Below are positions 54,430-62,504 of a stretch of 64,000 nucleotides of DNA, in pieces (within the stretch, counting starts at the first letter, position 1; each line of letters begins with the position of its first letter). The notes under the pieces are model-generated. The model had not been told where the DNA came from, ran no database searches, and saw only the letters and a list, made by a program, of their open reading frames with translations. The DNA is from a bacterium (lineage in GTDB: Bacteria; Bacillota; Bacilli; Lactobacillales; Streptococcaceae), in contig CAJNDD010000001.1 in the NCBI GenBank assembly GCA_905221435.1, positions 1-64,000 of the forward strand, read 5' to 3'. The position numbers and the translations under genes were made by a program.

Positions 54430-56015
54430 AATACAGCGCACAAGAATCCCAAGAATTGATTCAGGCCATGACCAACAATCTCCAGGTCGCAAATGAAGTC
54501 ACGGACCGCTTATCTAGTGGCTGTGACCACCTAATTTCCTCTTTAGACTCAGGTGAGCTGACAGGAGCAGCCTACACAGCTGGGAAGGGTCTCTTTACAG
54601 AGATTATCATCCCTGGCATCAAGAAGTTACAAGCAGCGATAGATGATATCCAACTAGAGTTGACCTCCTACAAAAATGCAGATGCTCAGGTCTCTGGATA
54701 TGGAGATTTGGACCTAGATCAGCTCAAGGAACTGAAAAAATTGAGGGAAGAGCAGTTAGCTATCGTAGAAGCTCAGATTCAAGCGAGGGAGAATTGGTTA
54801 AATCAAATCAAAGATTTCTTTAGTCTCAATTGGGGGAAAGCCTTCTCTGAGAAGACCATCCTCTACAATACCAAGTCTCAAATCGAGTCAGGTATTCAGG
54901 ATTTGGATGACAAGATTGAAAAACTAGAATTTTTTGTCTCAGAGGTTTCCCAGTATTTCAGCGATAGCCTAGAAGTCCTTAGCTTAGCGATTCAAGGAGC
55001 TACGCAACTAAGTAAAGTCATTGTCGATAGCGATGGTAACTACTATGCGGACGGTCTGGACATGAGCTGGGTGCAGAAGATGAAGGATGTGAAGATTGTT
55101 TCGCATGCCAAAAGAGATTTTCAAGACTCTGAAACTCGTGCCATCAATAAAGCTTCTAGGGATATGATGCTATCGGAAGATGGTGATGCCTACTATCGTG
55201 CCGAATTAAAGAAGCGCTTAAAAGGCCATGACAAGTCCGAATGGGATAAAATAATTGACGACTACAATCACACTCTTAAGATTGATGAAACAGGGAATAT
55301 CATTGAAATTTCCCCCTTGGAACAAGGCTATGTCGTTTCAAAAAACGGGAAATACGATGCTGACTATACTCATTTGGTTAACAAAAAGTTTGATGAATTA
55401 AAAGCACAAAACTTTGAAGCAAATTCAGTCGAATTTTGGAGTGGAGTAGCTCAAATATTCTCTGGATTGGGAGTTTACTTTGCGAGTGGCGCCCTTGAAG
55501 TCTTGAGTATCATGGCTGGTCCACCAACAGCAGGGACAAGTATCGTAGCTGGTACGGCAGCATCTGTATCAGGGGTACAATATGGGAATGTACTGATAGC
55601 TAGTGGAGCAGTAACTAGCTTATCAGCTATCACAAAGACAGCCTTACAAAATGGCGAAATTCAGGTTGATTATTCTAGCAACTACGATAGCTGGAAGGCC
55701 AATAAACCTACGAGTAAGACCATTTCTGGCAGGGGTGGTAAACTAATTGAAGCCCGAGTAGGAAATCGAAAAGTGAACCTTCGTGTAGATTGGGAGCCAA
55801 CTAGTGGTACTAATGGTGATGGAGTGTTCCAGGTTCAATCTGGAAGTGGAAAGTCTGGGTATTCTATTAATGAGCATATTGATATAGGAAGGATATCAGA
55901 TAGAAATTCAGTAATGAATTGGGTAAACAAAACAAGGAGACTGAAAAATCTTAATGAGAGTGTCAAAAATGAAATTGTAGATAGAATTTGGAAAACTTTT
56001 CAAAATAATTACTGA
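54420..56015 (+). CDS. LXG-domain T7SS toxin with glycine/alanine-rich segment and unassigned C-terminal tip
   Basis: A 531-aa effector. Residues 1-200 are the LXG domain (MGVKYSAQESQELIQAMTNN; SLDSGELTGAAYTAGKGLFT). A long coiled coil follows. Residues about 338-412 form a hydrophobic Gly/Ala/Ser-rich stretch (FSGLGVYFASGALEVLSIMA; SIVAGTAASVSGVQYGNVLI) that may insert in membranes or help translocate the tip. The last 119 residues (KLIEARVGNRKVNLRVDWEP; GSGKSGYSINEHIDIG) look like a small polymorphic-toxin domain, possibly a nuclease, but I cannot assign the family. Two acidic immunity-like genes follow. Confidence 0.78.
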   Translation: MGVKYSAQESQELIQAMTNNLQVANEVTDRLSSGCDHLISSLDSGELTGAAYTAGKGLFTEIIIPGIKKLQAAIDDIQLELTSYKNADAQVSGYGDLDLDQLKELKKLREEQLAIVEAQIQARENWLNQIKDFFSLNWGKAFSEKTILYNTKSQIESGIQDLDDKIEKLEFFVSEVSQYFSDSLEVLSLAIQGATQLSKVIVDSDGNYYADGLDMSWVQKMKDVKIVSHAKRDFQDSETRAINKASRDMMLSEDGDAYYRAELKKRLKGHDKSEWDKIIDDYNHTLKIDETGNIIEISPLEQGYVVSKNGKYDADYTHLVNKKFDELKAQNFEANSVEFWSGVAQIFSGLGVYFASGALEVLSIMAGPPTAGTSIVAGTAASVSGVQYGNVLIASGAVTSLSAITKTALQNGEIQVDYSSNYDSWKANKPTSKTISGRGGKLIEARVGNRKVNLRVDWEPTSGTNGDGVFQVQSGSGKSGYSINEHIDIGRISDRNSVMNWVNKTRRLKNLNESVKNEIVDRIWKTFQNNY

Positions 56016-56029
56016 AATTAGGAGAGAAC

Positions 56030-56656
56030 ATGAGAATATATATTAAAAGTGATTTTAAGCAAAAAATAACCTTTACGACAAGAGAGCTTGTTTGGAAAAT
56101 GTGGTTTAAGGAATGGCACGGTCACCCAATTACATACTCAAACGTCGGTGATGATGAGATGCTACAAGATGATTTCTTTTTTGGAGTTCAATTTGATAAA
56201 TGGCGATTTAAGGATAAACGATGGAATCATATACCATACGATAAGAGCAATCCTTGGACTTCGTTTTCTGATGAAAATATTCAATTGGAATTTGAAAATG
56301 ATTTTATTACTGATGGGAGAGAACGTGGAGAAAACCTTAGGATTGCTACGACACATACAGATATTTTAACGGTTGATAAACGTGCTATGTATATCATGGC
56401 GATCGAGGTGGTTAGTGCAATTGATGGAAAAATTAGCGAGGATGACAAGCAAACCTGGATGGATGTAGAGACTTTTAAGGAGTTGCACAAGGATGTCTTA
56501 TCACTAAGTTACGATCAAGCAACCGATATCAGCGTGGAGGAACTGAAAAGTTTGAAACCTGTAGAGGAACCTTTGTGGGATGAAGAAGAGCGTCTTCGTG
56601 AAGAATACATCAAAATCCATGGTGAACGTGTGTATGACGACGAGGAAGACGAGTGA
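56030..56656 (+). CDS. Acidic immunity-like protein, paralogue 1
   Basis: A 208-aa cytoplasmic protein without signal peptide, 14 bases after the LXG toxin. The middle TTHTDILTVDKRAMYIMAIE and the tail EYIKIHGERVYDDEEDE are shared with the next gene. Its very acidic end is common in inhibitors of nucleases. A cytoplasmic immunity protein implies that the toxin tip acts inside the target cell, unlike locus 1. Family not recognised; role inferred from position. Confidence 0.65.
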   Translation: MRIYIKSDFKQKITFTTRELVWKMWFKEWHGHPITYSNVGDDEMLQDDFFFGVQFDKWRFKDKRWNHIPYDKSNPWTSFSDENIQLEFENDFITDGRERGENLRIATTHTDILTVDKRAMYIMAIEVVSAIDGKISEDDKQTWMDVETFKELHKDVLSLSYDQATDISVEELKSLKPVEEPLWDEEERLREEYIKIHGERVYDDEEDE

Positions 56657-57282
56657 GACTATATATCAAAGGCGATTATACCAAAGAAATTCCATTTGAT
56701 TACTTAGAACTAGCGAAGAGAATGTGGTTTGATACTAAAGATGGGAAGACAGTAGATATTTCTTATTTTGGGAATACTCGCCCATTTAAAACAGACCCAA
56801 CTATTCACTTGAAGTTGAATAAGTGGATGCATGATAATAGATGGAATGATGTTCAGTTGAAAGAAGGGATTATCAATAAATTTGGGAGTCATGTATATGA
56901 AAATCTTGAATTAGATTTTGAAGACAATCCAGCAACAGACTATCGAGAAAAAGGAGACGGTCTACGTTTAGCTTCTACCCACCTTGACCTTCTCACTGTT
57001 GATAAACGAGCTATGTATATTATGGCCATTGAAATTGCGACTGCTATTGATGGTCAGATTAGCGAAGATGATAAAGAGAGCTGGTTAAGTGTGGAGGAAT
57101 TTAAAAACCGGCATGAGGATATCCTTTCGATGAGTTATGAAGAAGCTAATGAGCTGAGTTTGGAAGAAATTCCGTTTATGGATGATGTAAGAGACCCAGT
57201 CTGGGAAGAAGATGACCGCAGGAATGAAGAATACATCAAAATCCATGGCGAGCCAGTTTATGACGACGAGGAAGACGAGTGA
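56653..57282 (+). CDS. Acidic immunity-like protein, paralogue 2
   Basis: A 209-aa paralogue of the preceding protein, overlapping it by four bases with a GTG start (GTGAG, stop TGA). Shared blocks are STHLDLLTVDKRAMYIMAIE, AIDGQISEDDKESWL and EYIKIHGEPVYDDEEDE; the N-terminal 90 residues are more diverged. Tandem diverged copies next to one toxin suggest protection against allelic toxin variants. Confidence 0.65.
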   Translation: MRLYIKGDYTKEIPFDYLELAKRMWFDTKDGKTVDISYFGNTRPFKTDPTIHLKLNKWMHDNRWNDVQLKEGIINKFGSHVYENLELDFEDNPATDYREKGDGLRLASTHLDLLTVDKRAMYIMAIEIATAIDGQISEDDKESWLSVEEFKNRHEDILSMSYEEANELSLEEIPFMDDVRDPVWEEDDRRNEEYIKIHGEPVYDDEEDE

Positions 57283-57334
57283 GAACTGATAATGACACCT
57301 ATTTGAAAGTGAGTGTTGAATAGAGGAAAGATGA

Positions 57335-57862
57335 ATGTCAGATAAAGTAAAACAGCTTAAATGGTTGATTGTATTGTTTTTGTTCCTATTAGCAATCCCT
57401 TCATATTTTGCTTACAATCATTTCCGACAATCTAGTGCTTTAAAAGAAGCTTTTGAAAAAAATGAAAGAATTGAAGTTCTTCATCGTTTGATGGCATCAG
57501 AAAAATATGCACCTGACATCCGTAAAGCGGGCTATGTCGTTCCCCCCGATGGAGCTATTCGCTTGGATGGAGGAATTGACTCCATAGAGATAAAAGGAGA
57601 CATAGATTTGAAAATCTCAAATCATGGAAGGAATGAAGTCACTGTTTTATTTGAAACAACAGTAAAAGAGGAAAAAATAGATGTCCACTATATTTTAGAT
57701 AATCAGCTAACCATAAAACGTAGTTACTATTCTGACATTAGTAATCAAAAAATAAATGAGGGAGTGACTATCCCCCAAGCTGAAGAAGAGCGTCTATTAA
57801 AAATTATTCAAAAAGAGCTTGAGGCTTTCATGGAAAAGATGTATCAAACCTTGTATGGTTAG
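57335..57862 (+). CDS. Membrane-anchored protein, possible immunity protein
   Basis: A 175-aa protein with one N-terminal transmembrane helix (LIVLFLFLLAIPSYFAYNHF) and an outside domain with beta-rich character (DSIEIKGDIDLKISNHGRNE). I do not recognise the family. The topology resembles the TipC-like proteins of locus 1. Its stop codon is immediately followed, in the same frame, by a toxin-tip relic. Confidence 0.55.
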   Translation: MSDKVKQLKWLIVLFLFLLAIPSYFAYNHFRQSSALKEAFEKNERIEVLHRLMASEKYAPDIRKAGYVVPPDGAIRLDGGIDSIEIKGDIDLKISNHGRNEVTVLFETTVKEEKIDVHYILDNQLTIKRSYYSDISNQKINEGVTIPQAEEERLLKIIQKELEAFMEKMYQTLYG

Positions 57863-58034
57863 TTTACCAGAGAAAGAAGCTTCTTGCTCAATACAATGCC
57901 GTATGAACAACTGGGTGTGTTGAGGGATTTTAGAAAAAGATACCGTAGATGAGCTACAAAAAAATTACCCAAGTATTGATAATTTCATTCGAAATATTGA
58001 AACAGGTAATCAAGAGTTGATGGAGATGAGGTGA
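57863..58034 (+). pseudogene. Frameshifted relic of a TelC-like toxin tip
   Basis: From 57863, FTRERSFLLNTMPYEQLGVL-RDF ends in a stop, and the next frame continues ILEKDTVDELQKNYPSIDNF-IRNIETGN to a stop at 58034. Both parts line up with the end of the LXG toxin of locus 1 (LREREFLKN... AIKAYIESNYPGVSKFLNRLE). One indel near 57935 explains the break. It lies directly before a TipC-like gene, the same order as the orphan module at 46471. Confidence 0.68.
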
Positions 58035-58038
58035 TTAG

Positions 58039-58665
58039 ATGAAGAAGAGGAAATTTGTAATTTTTTCGTTGCTAATAGTTCTATTATTATCTTTCTCTGG
58101 TTTTCAGTACTATAAATATCAGAGAGTTCATAATATTTTTGATGAAATATACTACGAAGAAAGTGATTATCACAATTATACATTTCTCTGGAAAGGACGA
58201 GCTTTTTATAAGTTAAAAGGGTTAAAAATTATCGATAATGGATCTCAAGATTTATATAAACATTCTATTGATTATAAAAGTGTAAATTTACCAAACACTA
58301 TTCATTCTCTAGGTTATTATTTTTATTTTGGATTTCAGGAGATGACGAAAGTTGGGATAGAAATGCGTTTGAGACTGCCAGATACAGAGACAACCATAAA
58401 TGTAGATTACCTGTACGATGTAAACAATCAGCAATTAGAACGATTTATGTGGTATCACGATGAGAAAAGCGTGAGATATTATCATCAGTCTCAAGTAGAA
58501 GCCTTTCTAGCGGAGCATGGAAAGACTGCCGATGAGATTCGCAGGGAAGCAGATGAAATACTCCGTCACAAAGTCTTGGCAGACTGGACCACTATCTACT
58601 CTAGTCGTTTTAGCCCAGATAATTGGGGAGAAGTGACAGTTAAGGATATATGGAGAACAGAATAA
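58039..58665 (+). CDS. TipC-like immunity protein (locus 2)
   Basis: A 208-aa membrane-anchored protein: N-terminal helix (residues 4-22), then HNIFDEIYYEESDYHNYTF, and the C-terminal QVEAFLAEHGKTADEIRREA and YSSRFSPDNWGEVTVKDIW. These correspond block by block to the five TipC-like copies at 45865-49409 (NIFDEIYQE, QVKSYLEQYGITAKDLDSYY, YDSKYSPSNYGDVKVETQW), but at clearly lower similarity. GGAGATGAGG precedes the ATG, overlapping the end of the toxin relic. Confidence 0.75.
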   Translation: MKKRKFVIFSLLIVLLLSFSGFQYYKYQRVHNIFDEIYYEESDYHNYTFLWKGRAFYKLKGLKIIDNGSQDLYKHSIDYKSVNLPNTIHSLGYYFYFGFQEMTKVGIEMRLRLPDTETTINVDYLYDVNNQQLERFMWYHDEKSVRYYHQSQVEAFLAEHGKTADEIRREADEILRHKVLADWTTIYSSRFSPDNWGEVTVKDIWRTE

Positions 58666-58763
58666 CAAACGAAACGGCGAGGCAATAGTTTTATAAAGGC
58701 AGCTTGCCATGACAGAGTTCTTAAGAACATTTTGTAAAAAAAGAAGTCACTTTGGAGAAGTAA

Positions 58764-59369
58764 ATGAGAAATAAAAGTAAGTATATCCTTTTTTTCCTAT
58801 TTTTTCTTTTTTACATTGTATTGTTCATCGTTAAGCCAATCTATCAATATTATTCATTTTCTAATATGGAAGTTAAAAGCAGTGTGATTGAATTGATTCA
58901 AGATAAATATGAAACGTATTGGAATGATATTGATAGACATAGTCACTTAGAAAAATCGAAAGAGAACGGTCAAAACATAGGAATTATTTATGTTATTGAT
59001 AACGATAATCAAATTGAAAGTAAGATTTCATCTAAGGATGGTGAGGTATTATTCAGTTATAACAATAGATTACAGGGAAACAAGCGTGTTGAAATTAGTT
59101 GGATTCATGAGGAAAAGCAACTTAGTTATGCTGGAGAATACTGGAAATTGGTAGCTGATAATAATACGATTATCGAAAGTAGGACGGGAACTTCAGTAAT
59201 TGTTTGGGAACAACGCTCGGACAATGCGATGAATCAGTTATATACAGTTGTGAATCAGATGAGAAAGATAGTTTTAAATCATTTGCTTCAGAAAATTTTG
59301 TACTATTCGATAGCCTTGGTCTGCTTTCTTTTGGGTTGGAAAATATACTCTCTTTTAAGGAGGGATTGA
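58764..59369 (+). CDS. Two-helix membrane protein of unknown function
   Basis: A 201-aa, AT-rich gene product with an N-terminal helix (YILFFLFFLFYIVLFIV) and a C-terminal helix (ILYYSIALVCFLLGWKIYSL); the 140 residues between should lie outside. No family recognised. It stands in a row of immunity-like genes behind LXG locus 2, so a role as an orphan immunity protein is plausible but unproven. A TTTGGAGAAG ribosome-binding site is present. Confidence 0.5.
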   Translation: MRNKSKYILFFLFFLFYIVLFIVKPIYQYYSFSNMEVKSSVIELIQDKYETYWNDIDRHSHLEKSKENGQNIGIIYVIDNDNQIESKISSKDGEVLFSYNNRLQGNKRVEISWIHEEKQLSYAGEYWKLVADNNTIIESRTGTSVIVWEQRSDNAMNQLYTVVNQMRKIVLNHLLQKILYYSIALVCFLLGWKIYSLLRRD

Positions 59370-59418
59370 AGGCCACAGATCTTATGAATTTTAATAGTGA
59401 TGAGTGAGGAAAACTAAA

Positions 59419-59949
59419 ATGCTGACACCATTGTTATTTATTGTGTCTTTATTTCTACTTTTATGACACTTTAAAAGCAGTCCCTCAAGAATGGCCATCG
59501 GATTGTTGTATGGTTCGTTTGTAGTAGTTTTTATTTGTGTGATCTTAAATGCTGGTAAGTACACTCTGCAACTAGGTCAAAGTGTTGAATTGAAAGTTTT
59601 TTCTAAAACAGAGCAACTGGAGTATAATTCGGAATTGATTTTAGAAAAAAAGGATGATGCCAAAGTAAAACTATCGGGCCGAAAAGGATGGGGTATGAAA
59701 GGTAGTAATACAGTTTATAATGTCGAGAAGCAGTCAATAACTGAGATTATTATTTCCAAAGATGGCACAGAGCGCAAAGACTTACCAAATGATAAGAGTA
59801 AAAGTATCTATTTAGAAAGTGATGGAATAGTGGTTCAAGGAGAAATAAAGGAAGTATTTGGGGTGACGGAAGTAACTCCCTACACGATCACCATCACCAA
59901 TGTAGACGACAAGCTAGCTCACTTTGAAGCTCAAGTGGTGGATCGGTAG
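59419..59949 (+). pseudogene. Membrane-anchored protein gene with an N-terminal nonsense codon
   Basis: From ATG 59419 (AGGAAAA upstream) the frame reads MLTPLLFIVSLFLLL and stops at TGA 59464-59466, then stays open with HFKSSPSRMAIGLLYGSFVV to 59949. A CGA to TGA change would explain the stop. Restart at ATG 59491 would give 152 residues but has no ribosome-binding site. The product is a paralogue of the protein at 60783 ([35 protein letters not shown]). Confidence 0.6.
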
Positions 59950-60130
59950 ATTTAAGAATCGTAAACTAGGCCTCAGTTGTTGCAATAGTTTGGTAAAGGA
60001 TCTTTATTTACTCTGATAGTAACAATTAGCTTGTTACTTTCGGATATGCAAGAGAGGATCTAGTGGTGAATACTAGTCAAAATTTCAAAAAAAGATTTAA
60101 ATAAACCTAATCCCGCAGTTGGAGAGTAAA

Positions 60131-60725
60131 ATGTTAAAAAGAATAAGAAACTATTATAAAAACAAACCAACTCAAGCTGTCTTAATGATTATAGTTCTTA
60201 TTTGGTCAGTGTATGAGATTGGTGCGACCAGTTTGGCAAGTAATTCTGCATTGACTAAGGAATTCATGCATAGTCGGTATGTTATGGTTTGGCCAATGGT
60301 AGATAAGAAAGTGAAATTATACCACTATGCGGAAGAATGGACTAATGATGTTTTAGTTGGAATGATGCATTTAGACTATGGAAATATTAGAATAACTAGT
60401 TTTCCTAAAAAATGGGAGAGTGAAGCTGAAGTTTACTATACGCTGTCTCAGGATGAGTATGCTGATAGAGTATATTTTTTCTTAGACGAGCCAATTTCCA
60501 AAGCCTATATCAGCAGATTAGAACAAAAAATATTATTTGATTTCAAAGAATGCAGTTGCTATTAAAGAGGAAACAGGTAAGAAGGTTGAACAGTTAGTTC
60601 AAGAAGTGGGGAATGCAAGGGAAAACTTCTTATCAGCGCTTGGAAAGATGAAAATCCTTCGTTTGATAGTGTTGTTGCAGTGTATCAGGTGGTCGGGTCA
60701 GCGTAGAAAAAGGAAAGAGAACGAA
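60131..60725 (+). pseudogene. Degraded membrane-anchored protein gene
   Basis: ATG 60131 (GGAGAG upstream) opens 144 codons with one helix (AVLMIIVLIWSVYEIGATSL). The frame stops at 60565, but protein-like sequence goes on in another frame (NAVAIKEETGKKVEQLVQEV, GNARENFLSAL) and then in a third (DENPSFDSVVAVYQVVGSA) to a stop near 60717. Two indels would join these into one protein of about 195 residues. The 144-residue form could still be made. No family recognised. Confidence 0.5.
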
Positions 60726-60782
60726 ATTTTGCAGAATCGATAGAGTTCCCAAAAGGTATGACGACCATAAGGAGAGTTACAA

Positions 60783-61271
60783 ATGAGCATAAAGAAAAAA
60801 TCGAATTGGAATTTAGGTTGTAGTTTAGTACTTGTTGTAGTCCTAGCAGCAAGTTTTCTGTTTTATCTATGGGCACAAAAGCTTGGTAAATATACTCTGC
60901 AGCCAGGAGAGTCGGTAAACTTCACAGTAAATCCTCGGATACAAGATGCAGAATACTACTCAGAATTAATCTTGAAAAAAAGAGATACTAATAGGCTTAA
61001 ATTATCAGATTCAGGAGTTTGGTTTGAGATGCATGGCGATATTTTTTATGATGTTGAAGGGCAAAAACTTGTTCGAAGCCATCATTCAGAAGATGCTGAT
61101 GAAGAGTTACCCAATAATCAAAAAGATATTAAATTAGTGCAGGATGGAATTGTTGTCAGCTACCAGGGGGAGAAAGTTTTTAATGTGACTAATAACGAGC
61201 CCTACACGATCACCATCACCAATGTAGACGACAAGCCGGCGAACTTTGAAGCTCAAGTGGTGGATAGGTAA
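60783..61271 (+). CDS. Membrane-anchored protein, paralogue of the gene at 59419
   Basis: A 162-aa protein with one N-terminal helix ([19 protein letters not shown]) and an outside domain ([51 protein letters not shown]). The last block is nearly identical to that of the gene at 59419, while the middle is diverged, the same conserved-end pattern as the TipC-like array. It is the last gene before ddl. Possible immunity protein, unproven. Confidence 0.55.
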   Translation: MSIKKKSNWNLGCSLVLVVVLAASFLFYLWAQKLGKYTLQPGESVNFTVNPRIQDAEYYSELILKKRDTNRLKLSDSGVWFEMHGDIFYDVEGQKLVRSHHSEDADEELPNNQKDIKLVQDGIVVSYQGEKVFNVTNNEPYTITITNVDDKPANFEAQVVDR

Positions 61272-61274
61272 AAT

Positions 61275-61301
61275 TTCAGCTCTCAAATGAGGGCTTTTTT
61301 A
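61275..61301 (+). terminator. Terminator at the end of the immunity gene row
   Basis: AGCTCTC-AAAT-GAGGGCT with a T tract. Confidence 0.85.
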
Positions 61302-61309
61302 GATACAAG

Positions 61310-61338
61310 TTTCAAAAAAGAAGCAAATATGATATACT
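61310..61338 (+). promoter_or_regulatory. ddl promoter
   Basis: TTTCAA (61310-61315) and extended TGATATACT (hexamer 61333-61338), 17-base spacing. Confidence 0.75.
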
Positions 61339-61375
61339 AAAGAACGAGTATTCTATTAGAATTAGGACAAACAAT

Positions 61376-62419
61376 ATGAAACAAACGATTATTCTTTTAT
61401 ACGGTGGACGCAGTGCAGAACGTGAAGTGTCTGTATTGTCAGCTGAAAGTGTCATGCGTGCGGTCAACTACGACCGTTTCACAGTCAAGACTTTCTTCAT
61501 CAGCCAGTCAGGTGACTTTATCAAAACGCAAGAATTTAGCCAGACTCCAGGTCAAGAGGATCGTCTCATGACCAATGCGACTATTGACTGGGACAAGAAA
61601 ATAGCGCCCAGTGCCATCTACGAAGAAGGTGCAGTGGTCTTTCCAGTTCTTCACGGTCCGATGGGAGAAGATGGCTCTGTTCAAGGATTCTTGGAAGTTT
61701 TGAAAATGCCTTATGTCGGTTGCAATATCTTGTCATCAAGCCTTGCAATGGACAAAATTACGACTAAGCGTGTTTTAGAATCTGTAGGGATTGCTCAAGT
61801 TCCTTATGTGGCAATCGTTGAAGGCGATGATGTGACTTCTAAAATCGCTGAAGTTGAAGAAAAATTGACTTATCCAGTCTTCACGAAACCGTCAAATATG
61901 GGTTCAAGTGTCGGTATTTCTAAGTCTGAAAACCAAGAAGAACTCCGTCAAGCCTTGGAACTCGCCTTCCAATATGACAGCCGTGTCTTGGTAGAGCAAG
62001 GAGTGAATGCCCGTGAAATCGAGGTTGGTCTCTTGGGGAACTACGATGTTAAGAGCACGCTTCCTGGTGAAGTGGTCAAGGACGTTGCTTTCTACGACTA
62101 CGATGCCAAGTATATTGACAACAAGATTACCATGGATATCCCAGCCAAGATTAGTGATGATGTAGTAGCTGTCATGCGTCAAAATGCTGAAACCGCCTTC
62201 CGTGCGATCGGTGGACTCGGTCTATCTCGTTGCGATTTTTTCTATACAGATAAGGGAGAGATTTTCCTAAATGAGCTCAATACCATGCCAGGTTTTACCC
62301 AGTGGTCTATGTATCCACTACTATGGGACAATATGGGAATCAGCTACCCAGAACTAATCGAGCGTTTGGTTGACCTTGCTATGCAAAGTTTTGACAAGCG
62401 CGAAGCGCATTTGCTATAA
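61376..62419 (+). CDS. ddl: D-alanine--D-alanine ligase
   Basis: ATP-grasp enzyme making the D-Ala-D-Ala dipeptide for peptidoglycan. The 347-aa protein has [16 protein letters not shown] at the start, [15 protein letters not shown], the [18 protein letters not shown] loop and the metal-binding [12 protein letters not shown]. In pneumococcus ddl follows recR; here a toxin/immunity region lies immediately upstream. Confidence 0.96.
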   Translation: MKQTIILLYGGRSAEREVSVLSAESVMRAVNYDRFTVKTFFISQSGDFIKTQEFSQTPGQEDRLMTNATIDWDKKIAPSAIYEEGAVVFPVLHGPMGEDGSVQGFLEVLKMPYVGCNILSSSLAMDKITTKRVLESVGIAQVPYVAIVEGDDVTSKIAEVEEKLTYPVFTKPSNMGSSVGISKSENQEELRQALELAFQYDSRVLVEQGVNAREIEVGLLGNYDVKSTLPGEVVKDVAFYDYDAKYIDNKITMDIPAKISDDVVAVMRQNAETAFRAIGGLGLSRCDFFYTDKGEIFLNELNTMPGFTQWSMYPLLWDNMGISYPELIERLVDLAMQSFDKREAHLL

Positions 62420-62421
62420 AA

Positions 62422-62492
62422 ATGAAAGAGAGGGTAGAAGCCAGAACCGTCACCTGCCAGGTGAATGAAGTTCTCGGACTTCAACCCTTTTT
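62422..62492 (+). promoter_or_regulatory. Structured spacer between ddl and murF
   Basis: GGGTAGAAG pairs with CTTCAACCC, enclosing a perfect hairpin CACCTG-CC... AGGTG and a GAAGT/ACTTC hairpin, followed by TTTTT and the murF ribosome-binding site AAAGGAG. This has the shape of a branched terminator or attenuator that may tune murF relative to ddl. No known riboswitch class was recognised. Confidence 0.5.
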
Positions 62493-62504
62493 AAAGGAGT
62501 AGAA

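Noticed and set aside
59491..59949. An intact 152-residue gene starting at 59491
   Set aside because: No ribosome-binding site precedes that ATG, and a good start with a membrane helix lies in frame upstream at 59419, separated by one TGA.
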